Origin: CAVVFX01 sp963747535
GTDB taxonomy: Bacteria > Acidobacteriota > Terriglobia > Bryobacterales > Bryobacteraceae
Direction: 5' to 3'
Length of the DNA stretch: 64,000 nt
NCBI GenBank assembly: GCA_963747535.1
Contig: CAVVFX010000006.1
Location: 372,001 to 436,000 of the forward strand
In this document: positions 28,058-37,401 of the stretch, piece after piece
Position numbering within the stretch: position 1 is the first letter of the stretch
Layout of the letters: every line of letters starts with the position of its first letter
The notes under the pieces: model-generated
Told to the model about the DNA's origin: nothing
The model's database searches: none
The model's input: the letters and a program-made list of their open reading frames with translations, nothing else
Translations under genes and position numbers: made by a program

Positions 28058-28746
28058 GGAAGCACCTTCAACTTTAAATTACGAAACTCCACGCGCATCG
28101 GCTCGCCAGCGTGCATCTGCAGGGCGATGATCCCGCTCAAGGCATTGCTGTCGTGCATGTCGATGGTCACTTTGCCGTTGAACGTCAGGCGGATATGGTC
28201 GCCATCGGCAAGGATCTCGTAGGAGTTCCAATCCTGGTGGTGGACCAGATCCTTACCAATCAGCCAGCCCTGGTCGGGGGTCTTCATGACGTTGCGGCCG
28301 CGCTCACGCTCTTCATACAAGTTGCCCCAGGCGGATTTCTCGGGACCGACCTCGGACGCATCGGCTTGCAGTCCTTTCACCATCCACCCGGGACCGGGCA
28401 ACTGTTCGCTACGAAACTGAATCCCGCTGTTATGGTTACGCAGCTTGATGTCGCCCTTCAAAATGAAGTTCTTGTAAGTACCCTTGTAAATGAGGAAGGT
28501 ATTCACTTTGAAGGGATGATTGTCGCTCGATCCGACGATTGCGCCATCGTGGACGGACCACAACGCCGGATCGCCATCCCAGCCATCGAGGTTCTTGCCG
28601 TTGAACATCAGGACGTAGCCGTCCTTCTTTTCCTGTGACGTGAGGCGGTTGGCCGGGGCGTTTCCCCCGGCTGCGTAGGCCGCGGCATAAAGTGCCAGCG
28701 CGGCGGTAAAACATACGATCGTTCGAATCACCATTCTTCGTCTCAT
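28054..28746 (-). CDS. DUF1080 (3-keto-disaccharide hydrolase-like) secreted protein
   Basis: A 230-residue protein: signal peptide (IVCFTAALALYAAAYA), then the DUF1080 concanavalin-like domain with MFNGKNLDGWDG, DGAIVGSSD, KGDIKLRNHNSGIQFRSEQL and WNSYEILADGDHIRLTFNGK, ending LQMHAGEPMRVEFRNLKLK. Members of this domain family have been shown to cleave 3-keto-glycosides, which would suit the upstream Gfo/Idh/MocA dehydrogenase that can make 3-keto sugars. The start at 28746 lies 2 bases after the preceding stop; an ATG at 28734 is possible. Confidence 0.88.
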   Translation of the reverse strand: MRRRMVIRTIVCFTAALALYAAAYAAGGNAPANRLTSQEKKDGYVLMFNGKNLDGWDGDPALWSVHDGAIVGSSDNHPFKVNTFLIYKGTYKNFILKGDIKLRNHNSGIQFRSEQLPGPGWMVKGLQADASEVGPEKSAWGNLYEERERGRNVMKTPDQGWLIGKDLVHHQDWNSYEILADGDHIRLTFNGKVTIDMHDSNALSGIIALQMHAGEPMRVEFRNLKLKVLP

Positions 28747-28748
28747 GG

Positions 28749-29876
28749 CTAGCCTCGCATCATTTCGTCCCACGTAATCTCGCGTTTCTGATCGATCGCC
28801 ATCCGGCCCATGATCGCGGTGAGGGTGCTCTCGGCTCCGCGCACCGCAACGTTCTCCGGCTTGCCTTCGGAGACTCTCTTCACAAAAGCTTCGAGCGAAT
28901 CGATGGTTATCTCCCGCGGAGATTTTTCCGTTACGGTATCGGCTTTGCCGCGGTAATGAATCCAATATTCGCGCGCTGTTTCAATGACGGAGTTGGAACC
29001 AAAGAACTGCTCGTTGACAGACCGGTAAAACAAGGGGGTAAGCTGGGCGCCCGTGAGCACTGCCTGGACGCGGTTGGGATAAGTAAAAGTGACGTCGACG
29101 TGATCGCCGATGTCACCCCGCTTCTCCACGGTCCGTCCGCCGGTGCCAAAAGCGGCACTAGGATGTCCGCCGACAAACCAGTTCAACACGTCGATTCCAT
29201 GGACATAGGTCTCGACAATGATATCCCCGAAGGTGTCGCGCCAGACGTGCCACTGGCGGATTTTCTCTTCGTAATTGGCGGGGGGTGGCCCAGGAACTTC
29301 ATTGCCTGTAATCGCGCCCTTGATCCAATGGGCATGGGCCATGCGAATGGGTCCGATGGCTCCGGAGTCGAGCAGTTGCTTGGCCTTCAGATAGCCCTGG
29401 CCGTAGCGCTGCTGGAAGCCGAAAGTGATGTTCAGACTGCGGTCCGCCGAGTCCGCGGCTTTCATGACGCGTTTGCAGCCGGCGACATCGAGACCGGCGG
29501 GCTTTTCGATATAGATGTGTTTCTTCGCCTTGATGGCAGCCTCGAGATGTTCCGGATGGAGAAAGACAGGAGTAGCGATGATCACCGCATCCACATCGCT
29601 GGCGAGCAGTTCGTTGAGATCTTTGTAACGCTTCGCGTTGGGGGCGGGGATGTGCTGGGCCGCGGACTCCAGCCGGTCGTCGAAGATATCGCAGATGGCC
29701 GTAAGTTGCGCAGTGGTGTTGTGGACCAGCAAACCGGCGTCGTAAGTGCCGCGTCCGCCCGAGCCGATCAGGCCCACCTTGAGGGCCGAGTTGGCCGCGG
29801 TTCCACGAACCGCCGCAAAAGGTACGAGCGCCGCCGACTGAACCAGCGCCCGCCTCGAAAGTTTACTTAAATCCAT
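28749..29876 (-). CDS. Gfo/Idh/MocA family oxidoreductase, Tat-type signal
   Basis: A 375-residue NAD(P)-dependent sugar or inositol dehydrogenase. The N-terminus SRRALVQSAALVPFAAVRG is a twin-arginine-type signal. The Rossmann motif GLIGSGGRGTYDAG, VDAVIIATPVFLHPEHLEAA and the family EKP motif (HIYIEKPAGLD) follow. The C-terminal domain includes IIVETYVHGIDVLNWFVGGH. It acts on a sugar delivered by the operon's TonB receptor; the exact substrate is unknown. It lies 17 bases from the isomerase gene upstream and 2 bases from the DUF1080 gene downstream. Confidence 0.9.
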   Translation of the reverse strand: MDLSKLSRRALVQSAALVPFAAVRGTAANSALKVGLIGSGGRGTYDAGLLVHNTTAQLTAICDIFDDRLESAAQHIPAPNAKRYKDLNELLASDVDAVIIATPVFLHPEHLEAAIKAKKHIYIEKPAGLDVAGCKRVMKAADSADRSLNITFGFQQRYGQGYLKAKQLLDSGAIGPIRMAHAHWIKGAITGNEVPGPPPANYEEKIRQWHVWRDTFGDIIVETYVHGIDVLNWFVGGHPSAAFGTGGRTVEKRGDIGDHVDVTFTYPNRVQAVLTGAQLTPLFYRSVNEQFFGSNSVIETAREYWIHYRGKADTVTEKSPREITIDSLEAFVKRVSEGKPENVAVRGAESTLTAIMGRMAIDQKREITWDEMMRG

Positions 29877-29893
29877 TGATTTTCTCCAAGCCT

Positions 29894-30745
29894 CTAGAAT
29901 GTTGCCAGCTCACGCACAGCTACCAGATCCCGAAACGTAAAGTCCGTCGGGTGGTATTCGGCCGTAACGTAGCCATCGTAATTGAGATCGTAGATCGCCT
30001 TGAATACATTGCGGAAGTTGATCTCACCAGTGCCGGGCTCGTGGCGGCCGGGCACGTCCGCAAAATGATACTGTCCCACGCAATCGAAAGTGTCGCGAAT
30101 GGTGCGGATCAGGTTGCCCTGCATCACCTGTACGTGATAGATGTCGAGCAGAAGCCGGATGCTGGGATCGGCGATGCGGCGGATCAGTTGAACCGCAGTG
30201 TCCACGCGATCCAGGAAATAGCCGGGATGGTCTACGTTGGAGTTCAACAACTCCACCACCGCGGTCATGCCGTTAGCGGCGAGCAGCGGGGCAGCGGCTT
30301 CCAGTGTGGCGACGCAACTGTCCATCTGGTTCGCGAGCGACACACCAGGTACGGTGTTGCCGCTGAGCACCTCCAGACGGGTGCATGCCACCGCGTGAGC
30401 TGCGTCGATACATAATCGAAGCTCATGGAGGAATCCCTCGCGATTCTCCGGCGAAACCAGGCTGCAGCCCAGCGCGTTAACGTCGGGTTTCTTATTCACC
30501 ACCAGGACTCCGGCGCCGAGCCCGAATTGCTTTAGATATTTCCGGAACTGGCCGAACTCTTGCGGGTTGCGCCAATCAAAATTGTCGCAGGTGTCAAAGC
30601 CCGCCTGGGCGACGCGCTCCAGGCTCGTCGCAATGGGGACGTCACCGAAGTTGCGCGCCGCGACCGAAAGGCGTAGACGGCCCGGCGCGCGGCTTTGCCC
30701 GTTTGGCCCGGCGACGGTCGCGCCGGCCAGAACATCGTCATGCAT
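29894..30745 (-). CDS. Hydroxypyruvate isomerase-like sugar isomerase/epimerase
   Basis: A 283-residue xylose-isomerase-like TIM barrel without a signal peptide, so cytoplasmic. Metal and catalytic motifs are VELLNSNVDHPGYFLD, IRLLLDIYHVQVMQGNLI, VGQYHFADVPGRHEPGTGEI and YDGYVTAEYHPT. The pattern RHEPGTGEINF is typical of hydroxypyruvate isomerase or 2-oxo-tetronate isomerase relatives. Its start overlaps the enolase-superfamily gene by 8 bases, indicating co-translation. It probably isomerises an intermediate of an acid-sugar pathway. Confidence 0.87.
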   Translation of the reverse strand: MHDDVLAGATVAGPNGQSRAPGRLRLSVAARNFGDVPIATSLERVAQAGFDTCDNFDWRNPQEFGQFRKYLKQFGLGAGVLVVNKKPDVNALGCSLVSPENREGFLHELRLCIDAAHAVACTRLEVLSGNTVPGVSLANQMDSCVATLEAAAPLLAANGMTAVVELLNSNVDHPGYFLDRVDTAVQLIRRIADPSIRLLLDIYHVQVMQGNLIRTIRDTFDCVGQYHFADVPGRHEPGTGEINFRNVFKAIYDLNYDGYVTAEYHPTDFTFRDLVAVRELATF

Positions 30746-32090
30746 GAATGCTCCTCACTTTGGGCGGCACGATTCCAAGCCCTGGTCCGGTGAGCGACCC
30801 GGTCTGCATCCTGCCACCTGCGATTTCAAATATTCCGGGGAAAGACGATTTCCACGGTTCATTGGCCACGGGCACGTATTGCCGTCCGTTGCTCTCCACG
30901 GCGGAAATCGGCGGAATGTGAGCCGCAAGTCCGACGGAGTGTAATAGCGATGCGCCCGGACAGGTCAGGTCCTGAACACACAAGAACATGCCGAATTTCT
31001 TGGCGGCTGCGGCCATCAAGAGCGCGTTGCTCTGGCCTTTGCAGGCTTTCAAGGCGACGCCCGAGTATCCCAGCTCACGGGCACGCAGTAGACTCTCATA
31101 ATCCACCAGCGACTCGTCGATTACGACCGGCTTCAGCCGGGCCACGGCGTGCATGTCGGGGGAATCCGGTGCGTTCAGATTGCGATGTGCCGGCTGTTCC
31201 ACATACTGGATTCTGCGGAAGGCTTCAGGCGTCGCCTCGCGGATGCGCGCAAAACAATCGAGGACGTATTGGGCATCGGGGCAGCGCTCGTTGAAATCGA
31301 GGGAGTAGCGCCAATCGGCGTGGCTATCGATGGCGCTCAGCACGCGATCCACGGCCAGGACGCGATCGACGTCCCATGCCAGGTTGTTGCCGTCGAGCTT
31401 GATCTTGATGTGGTTTACACCTTCGGCCCGCACCCAATCCTCGAGGGTCTCCGGCAAGCCGTCGTGGAGGGGCGACGTCACGTCAGCGGCAACGAGCGGA
31501 TCGAGCGCGCCGACCAGGTGATAGACAGACAGTGAATCGGCCGGTCGCGCGGAGATGTAGCGGTCGAGGTATTCGCCGCGAAACGATTCGTCCAGGTAGC
31601 GGCTCAAGTCGCACTGCATGTGGTCCGGGCCGTAAGTCTGGTAGCAATCGATGTCGAACGCCTTCCCGTAGGCATCATGGATGGCAGCGTCGAAGGCACT
31701 GGCGACGACCAGGGCGCAGAGCTTGGGGACCGGTTCCCGCAGCACGATGGCAGCTGCGGCCTGGAGATAGAGCGGCTCAAGCAGGTGATTGATCTCGATG
31801 GGATGGCCGCGGCCTGGATGTGATTCGGTGACCCGGCCGATGTCGAGGGCCAGCCGCTTCATGGCGTCCAAGGTCTCGTCGAAACTGAGAACGGCGGAGG
31901 GAAACGACCAGACGTTGCCGAGTGGCATGGACCCGAATCCGACAGCGCGGACGCCGGCGGATGTCTCCACACATACCTCGACATTCAATAGCGTGACCCG
32001 GTCGACCACCGTAGCCCGAAACTTCATGGGGGCGCGATAGGCGTAGTCTTCGAACGATACGCGGACTTCCCGTATGGCTATGGACTGCAT
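30738..32090 (-). CDS. Mandelate racemase/muconate lactonizing enzyme family protein
   Basis: A 450-residue enolase-superfamily protein. Landmarks of the barrel are the KIKLDG segment (HIKIKLDGNNLAW, acid/base Lys), metal ligands in YSLDFNERCPD, IQYVEQPAH and VVIDESLVDYESLL, and a further Lys region SGVALKACKGQSNALLMAA. The N-terminal capping domain includes APMKFRATVVDRVTLLNVEV. Such enzymes abstract a proton next to a carboxylate, commonly dehydrating or epimerising acid sugars. It follows the TonB receptor gene by 18 bases. Confidence 0.9.
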   Translation of the reverse strand: MQSIAIREVRVSFEDYAYRAPMKFRATVVDRVTLLNVEVCVETSAGVRAVGFGSMPLGNVWSFPSAVLSFDETLDAMKRLALDIGRVTESHPGRGHPIEINHLLEPLYLQAAAAIVLREPVPKLCALVVASAFDAAIHDAYGKAFDIDCYQTYGPDHMQCDLSRYLDESFRGEYLDRYISARPADSLSVYHLVGALDPLVAADVTSPLHDGLPETLEDWVRAEGVNHIKIKLDGNNLAWDVDRVLAVDRVLSAIDSHADWRYSLDFNERCPDAQYVLDCFARIREATPEAFRRIQYVEQPAHRNLNAPDSPDMHAVARLKPVVIDESLVDYESLLRARELGYSGVALKACKGQSNALLMAAAAKKFGMFLCVQDLTCPGASLLHSVGLAAHIPPISAVESNGRQYVPVANEPWKSSFPGIFEIAGGRMQTGSLTGPGLGIVPPKVRSIHA

Positions 32091-32108
32091 ATCCTTCTCA
32101 AAGTTGGC

Positions 32109-35100
32109 TCAGAACTGGTAGCGAAGGACAAGTTCCGCGATGCGCGGATCAGCCGCAGCCGTGACCTGGCCGTAACTGCCCGAGCCGAATGTCGTGGAGA
32201 CGCTGGTAAAGTTCGGGTGATTGAAGATATTGAAAAGCTCGGCACGGAATTCGATTTTTTGATTTTCGGTAATCTTGAAGTTCTTATACAATGTTACGTC
32301 GAAGTTGAGCATGCCCGGTCCGTAGATGGTTCCGGTCCCGGCATTGCCGAAATACCCGGCCGCGGGCGCGGTGAAGGCCAGCTTGTTGAACCACTGGGCC
32401 ACCGTCTTCGGGCCCGTGAGGGTCGAGCCGGCATTCACGTTGGGCCGCGCGCCCAATCCCTGGCTCGGAACGCTCAAGCCGGGCGACAGGGAATATCCCG
32501 AATGGGCAGTGGTGATGACGGACAGCTGCCACCCGCCCAGTACGCTCCCCTTCCATCCATGCGCGTTGAGGAGCCAGGGTAGGCTGTAGACCGCGCTCAC
32601 GGTGAACATCTGCGCCACGTTCAGACTGGTGTTTCCGTAATACTCGCGGGGATTGTAGTAATTGATGGTGGACGAATCCGAGAGTCCGTGCGACCAGGTG
32701 TAGTTAAGCGACAGGAAAAGATTGTGTCCGACCGGGTGCCGCGCACTGAACTCGAGCGCGGTCCAGTGTGAATTCACAAAAGTGGACAAATCGTTGATAG
32801 CACCATAGCCGTAAAAGGGACTATAGATGTATTGAAAGACGCTCCCGGTATTGATAATCGGATTGAAATTGTACGGCGCATCCGGAAGCGGCTGATTATA
32901 GTTCCAGGTTGCGGGCAGATGGCGGGCCAGGGTGCCGGCGCCGGCCAGGGAAACTGTCCAGTTGCCCCGGAACTGGTGTTCCAGGCTCAGGCTGAAAGTT
33001 TGCGCCTGCGTGGCCTGGATGTTCATATCCGCGGCAGATATCGTGGGCGCGCTCAGTTTCACGGTCCCGGAACCGCCGGGGCTGGGGAACGATGGATTCA
33101 CCAGGTTGACGGACTGAATAATGGGAGGATTGACCGCGCAATTGTAGGCACAATCCTGCCCGGTGAAGATGCGCGAGTACGTCAGCCCATAGCCGCCTCG
33201 AAGGGAGGTTTTCCCGTCGCCGAAGACGTCCCAGGCAAAGCCTGCCATCGGAGCCCAATACCATTGGTGATTGGTGGACCAGTTATCCGGGACGCCGTTC
33301 ACCCCGTTGATGAGCATGCCGTTGCCGGGATTGTAGTTCGGCGTGGGTGTGATGGTGCCGTTGGTATTGACAATGGGCGCGTTGGCTATGTTGTACGCGG
33401 CCGGATCGAAATTGGCTTCAAAGCCGGTCTGAGGATGCGGCAGCGGCATAAAGCTGATGCGCGTCCCGAGCGTCACGGTCCAGTGCCGCGACAATTGAAT
33501 TCGATCTTCGACATAGGGAGAAACGATATGTCCGTGAATATAAGGACGAATGGTGGTGCTGATCTGACTGAATGACGCCGAGTCGCCCAGGAGAAAATCC
33601 GCCATCGCATTGCCGGTAAAGGTCCCGGTAAAGGTCCAGTTTCCCTGCGAGGCCGTAGTGGGGATCTGCCGTTTGGTCTCGGACACTATGGTGATCCCGG
33701 CCTGGATGAAATGTTTGCCCAGCAGCCAGCTCCAGTCGTCCGTGAACGAGTCATCCAGGTCATCGGCGTTGCGAGGCAGGTTATTGGGAATGCCTTCGGT
33801 GGGATATCCTTGCGAAAAAGTCAACAGAGGGATGCGGGTCGACAGCGCGCCATTATAGGGCAGAGTCGCCTGAAATCCGGGGATCTGGCTCACATCCTGC
33901 AAGCCCTGAATCGTATGGCTATAAAATGCGCGGTTCATGGCGAGCGTCGCGCTGTTCACCATCGACGGCGAGACCACGGCGGTGAAATGGAGTTGGGCGA
34001 CCTGGTCCCAGGTGTTGTCGTGGCGACGACTGGTCGGAAAAGGGGAGCCGTCGTCGGGGACCGAACTGAGGAGCGAGAGCTGGCTTTCGTCGAAATACTC
34101 TCCAGTGAGCCAGTATTTCTGACTGAAATTGTGGTCGACCTTGATCTGGTCGTCCCTCTGCGTCAGGACGGAGGGGGTCTGGTTGATGTAGTTCAGGAAC
34201 CCGTTGGCGGGGTTGTTCGGTTGCGGGTAAATGGCACTAAGAAGTGCGAGCGAGTTGGGATTGAGCCGGCTGGCGGGGATTTGATATTCGCCGGCGGAGT
34301 TCTGAGGGAAATTCTGGCCGGTAGTGGGATCCTTGATCGCCGTGGTGAAGGCGCCGTTGCGCTGGTCGGAAGTGGGCGTCGCGCCAGTCAATACGGAAGC
34401 GGTATGCGAGTCGACCCATTGTTCGGTGACAAAGAAGAAAGTTTTCTGCGTCCCGTGGTAGTGCGGAATCAGAACCGGGCCGCCCAGCGTATAACCCCAG
34501 ATGTTCTGCTTGAGCGTCGGCACGGAGAGGCTGAAAAAGTTCCGGGCATTCAGGTCGTTGTTACGGAAATATTCGAACGCTCCTCCATGGAACGACGAGC
34601 TGCCGCTCTTGGTTTGCAACATCACCACGGAGTTTCCCATCAGGCTGTATTTCGCGCTGTAATTATCCTGGAGGACGCGGACCTCGGAGAGAGAATCCGG
34701 GTTGGGTGTGATGGCGGTCTGAGTCATGTTGCCCGTATTTTCGTTCCAGACGCCGTCCAGCGCATAGAAGGTGGTGCTGGTTGCCAGCCCATTCACGAAC
34801 AGGGTGTTCGAGGTGGTGTATCCGCCGGTGCCCAAAGCCGATCCGGCACTGGAATTCACCACGCCCGGCATCAATGCCGCGAGCGCCTGGTAATTGCGGC
34901 CGTTCAAGGGAAGTGTACCGATCTGCGTTTCCGAGACGAGACCGGCCACCTCGGCGGTGGTGGTCTGGACTTCAGCCGCGTTGGCGACAACATTGACTTG
35001 CGTGCCAACCGACCCGGGCGTCAGCTTGGCGTCGATAGAGGCGACGGTCGCGGGGTGGAGGACGAGGTCCGACACACGGAACGTCTCGAAGCCTGGCTTG

Positions 35101-35351
35101 GTCACGGTCACGGTGTAAGTCCCGACTTCGAGTCCGGTGAGAATGAACGTGCCGTCAGCGTTGCTGTGCGCGGTCGAATCGGACTGAGTGGCATTATTGT
35201 GCGCGACGACGGTTGCGCCGGGTACCAGCGCCTGGGAACTGTCTTCCACGGTTCCTTTTATCTGAGCGGTGGTGGACAATTGCGTCCACGAGTTTGTCGC
35301 GAGCAAAAGTGCAAGAGCGAGGCCGGGCAGCAGTGTACGGTTGAGCGTCAT
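32109..35351 (-). CDS. TonB-dependent receptor, Oar-like, with carboxypeptidase-like N-terminus
   Basis: A 1080-residue outer-membrane protein. Signal peptide, then a carboxypeptidase regulatory-like beta domain (~30-110, GTVEDSSQALVPGATVVAHN). The plug domain follows (~120-230, GTLPLNGRNYQALAALMPGV) and a long beta barrel ends in aromatic AELVLRYQF. It would import oligosaccharide or an acid-sugar polymer with TonB energy. It is the first gene of an operon with the enolase-superfamily enzyme, isomerase, Gfo/Idh/MocA dehydrogenase, DUF1080 and propeller genes, all tightly spaced. Confidence 0.93.
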   Translation of the reverse strand: MTLNRTLLPGLALALLLATNSWTQLSTTAQIKGTVEDSSQALVPGATVVAHNNATQSDSTAHSNADGTFILTGLEVGTYTVTVTKPGFETFRVSDLVLHPATVASIDAKLTPGSVGTQVNVVANAAEVQTTTAEVAGLVSETQIGTLPLNGRNYQALAALMPGVVNSSAGSALGTGGYTTSNTLFVNGLATSTTFYALDGVWNENTGNMTQTAITPNPDSLSEVRVLQDNYSAKYSLMGNSVVMLQTKSGSSSFHGGAFEYFRNNDLNARNFFSLSVPTLKQNIWGYTLGGPVLIPHYHGTQKTFFFVTEQWVDSHTASVLTGATPTSDQRNGAFTTAIKDPTTGQNFPQNSAGEYQIPASRLNPNSLALLSAIYPQPNNPANGFLNYINQTPSVLTQRDDQIKVDHNFSQKYWLTGEYFDESQLSLLSSVPDDGSPFPTSRRHDNTWDQVAQLHFTAVVSPSMVNSATLAMNRAFYSHTIQGLQDVSQIPGFQATLPYNGALSTRIPLLTFSQGYPTEGIPNNLPRNADDLDDSFTDDWSWLLGKHFIQAGITIVSETKRQIPTTASQGNWTFTGTFTGNAMADFLLGDSASFSQISTTIRPYIHGHIVSPYVEDRIQLSRHWTVTLGTRISFMPLPHPQTGFEANFDPAAYNIANAPIVNTNGTITPTPNYNPGNGMLINGVNGVPDNWSTNHQWYWAPMAGFAWDVFGDGKTSLRGGYGLTYSRIFTGQDCAYNCAVNPPIIQSVNLVNPSFPSPGGSGTVKLSAPTISAADMNIQATQAQTFSLSLEHQFRGNWTVSLAGAGTLARHLPATWNYNQPLPDAPYNFNPIINTGSVFQYIYSPFYGYGAINDLSTFVNSHWTALEFSARHPVGHNLFLSLNYTWSHGLSDSSTINYYNPREYYGNTSLNVAQMFTVSAVYSLPWLLNAHGWKGSVLGGWQLSVITTAHSGYSLSPGLSVPSQGLGARPNVNAGSTLTGPKTVAQWFNKLAFTAPAAGYFGNAGTGTIYGPGMLNFDVTLYKNFKITENQKIEFRAELFNIFNHPNFTSVSTTFGSGSYGQVTAAADPRIAELVLRYQF

Positions 35352-35434
35352 GGCTTCGATTTACCTCAGCGTGGATTTGACTCGTTAGGATCGTAACATC
35401 GCCTGGCCGCCGAGCCACGTTACGTTACGGTAAC

Positions 35435-35450
35435 CGTGATTTGCATCACA
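35435..35450. promoter_or_regulatory. CRP-like inverted repeat in the divergent promoter region
   Basis: CGTGA-TTTGCA-TCACA matches the CRP/FNR consensus TGTGA-N6-TCACA at 9 of 10 core positions. It lies between the divergent TonB operon (35351, minus) and the TolB/TPR regulator (35560, plus). The neighbouring ACGGT-A-ACCGT at 35427-35437 is another short palindrome. Confidence 0.45.
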
Positions 35451-35559
35451 AACCGGCAACGGCTGGTAAGCCTTTGAAGGCACAGCACTACGCCGCCCGA
35501 CCCCGCTTGCTACGCCCTTGCAAGGGTGTTACTGTAGATCCTATATCTCGCCTAGATTT

Positions 35560-37401
35560 ATGCCGAATGGGTACGCGCAGCCACGTCGTGCTTGGGGTCA
35601 GCCTGTGGAAATCCCTGGTTCTTTTGGCATTTCGGAGCAACTGATTCAGGCGCAACTGGAGCGCATCCTGTCGAGCTCGCTCTTCATGAATTCCGAGCGA
35701 TTGCGCCGCTTCCTCCGCTATGCAGTCCAACGGGCCGCGCAAGGACAGGCGGATCAGCTCAAGGAATACAGCGTGGGCATCTCCGTCTTCGACAAGCGCG
35801 CTTCTTTCGACCCGCGGTTCGATCCTATCGTGCGCGTGGAAGCAGGTCGTCTCCGCACGCGCCTGAAGCAATATTACGATACCGAAGGCAGCCGCGACCC
35901 ATTGGTGATCGACCTGCCCAAAGGAAGCTACGTTCCACGATTCGAGGCGGCTTCCAGCTCGGCCCTGCAGTCCACCTCGCTGATCTCCGTAGAGAAGCGT
36001 GACCAGAGCCGCAGTTCCATCGCAGTCCTGCCCTTCTCGGATCACAGCCCAAATCGGGACCAGGAGTACTTCTGCGACGGCATCACGGAGGAACTGATCA
36101 ACGCTCTGACAAAGATCACGGGGCTCCGCGTGGTCGCCTGGAGATCCGCCTCGCGGTTGCGCGGCAAGACTCATGACATCCCGGAAATTGCCGACCAGCT
36201 CAAAGTCGGCACGGTCCTGGCCGGAAGCGTGCGCAAAGCTGCGGAGCGCATCCGCGTCACCGTCCAACTCTTACGCACGTCTGACGGCTCCTATTTGTGG
36301 TCCGAGACTTACGACCGAGAGCTGAAAGACATCTTCTCCGTCCAGGATGAGATTTCGCAAGCCATCGTCGAAAAGCTCAAGATCCAACTGGCGGAGGGCC
36401 AAAGCAAACATCTCATTCGCCGCTACACCGAGAACCTGGACGCCTACAATCTCTATCTCAAGGGCCGATACTACTGGAGCCAGCGTTCCGAAGCCAGTCT
36501 GAAGAAGGGCATTGAGTTTTTCGAGCAGGCCATCGCGCACGACACCCGCTACGCCCCCGCCTACTCGGGCCTGGCCGATTCGTATTCCCTGCTCGGCAAC
36601 TACGGCGTGCTGCCCGCGAAGAATGTGAAGGCCAAGGCGATGGAAGCGGCGCTGCGAGCGGTGGAAATCGACCCTACCCTGGCCGAAGCCCACACCGCAC
36701 TGGGCCACGTTCGGGCGACCTACGCGTGGGATTGGAGCGGCGCCTGCTCGGAATACCAGCACGCGATGACGCTCAATCCCGACTATGCGACCGTCCATCA
36801 CTGGTACGCGATCACTTATTTGACGCCGCACGGCTGGCTCGACGCCGCGTTGACCGAAATCTACAAGGCGGAGGAACTCGACCCTGTCTCAGTCAGCATC
36901 AAGCGCGACATCGCGGTCATTCTGTACAATGCCCGCCGCTACGAACGCGCGCTGGAGCAATGCAATCGCACTAGCGGGCTCGATCCGGCGTTTTGCGGCG
37001 CGTATTGGGCGAAGGGCCTGGTGCTGGAGGCGTTGGCGCGGCATGCCGAGGCGGTGAGCGCTCTCGAGAAGGGATTGGAACTTTCACCCGATTCTCCCAG
37101 GCTGCTGGGCGCCATGGGACACGCGTATGGAATTTGGGGCCGCAACGAGGATGCCGCGTCGATACTACGCCGCTTGAATGATCTCGCCGCGAAACGCTAC
37201 GTTTCTCCGTTCGATTTCGCGTTGGTCTACGCGGGATTACGCGACCATGATGCCTGTTTTGAGTGGCTGCAAAGCGCCTATCAATCGCGCTCGTACGAAC
37301 TGGTATCGATGAAGGTCGATCCAAGGTTCGACGACATTCGGGCCGACTCACGCTACACAGATCTTTTGCGGGAGTTGAGGCTCGATACGGGGCTTCGATA
37401 G
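35560..37401 (+). CDS. Regulator-like protein with TolB and TPR domains
   Basis: A ~613-residue protein. An N-terminal module (~25-125; RLRRFLRYAVQRA, LKEYSVGISVFDK, DPIVRVEAGRLRTRLKQYYD, VIDLPKGSYVPRF) is followed by a TolB-type N-domain (SIAVLPFSDHSPNRDQEYFC to about residue 290) and about nine TPR units. The same N-terminal module heads the gene at 50998. I see no transmembrane segment. The start is uncertain: ATG 35560 has no clear ribosome site, while GTG 35605 has GGGG 7 bases upstream and starts just before the module. Placed divergently from a TonB operon, it is probably its regulator (inference). Confidence 0.8.
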   Translation: MPNGYAQPRRAWGQPVEIPGSFGISEQLIQAQLERILSSSLFMNSERLRRFLRYAVQRAAQGQADQLKEYSVGISVFDKRASFDPRFDPIVRVEAGRLRTRLKQYYDTEGSRDPLVIDLPKGSYVPRFEAASSSALQSTSLISVEKRDQSRSSIAVLPFSDHSPNRDQEYFCDGITEELINALTKITGLRVVAWRSASRLRGKTHDIPEIADQLKVGTVLAGSVRKAAERIRVTVQLLRTSDGSYLWSETYDRELKDIFSVQDEISQAIVEKLKIQLAEGQSKHLIRRYTENLDAYNLYLKGRYYWSQRSEASLKKGIEFFEQAIAHDTRYAPAYSGLADSYSLLGNYGVLPAKNVKAKAMEAALRAVEIDPTLAEAHTALGHVRATYAWDWSGACSEYQHAMTLNPDYATVHHWYAITYLTPHGWLDAALTEIYKAEELDPVSVSIKRDIAVILYNARRYERALEQCNRTSGLDPAFCGAYWAKGLVLEALARHAEAVSALEKGLELSPDSPRLLGAMGHAYGIWGRNEDAASILRRLNDLAAKRYVSPFDFALVYAGLRDHDACFEWLQSAYQSRSYELVSMKVDPRFDDIRADSRYTDLLRELRLDTGLR

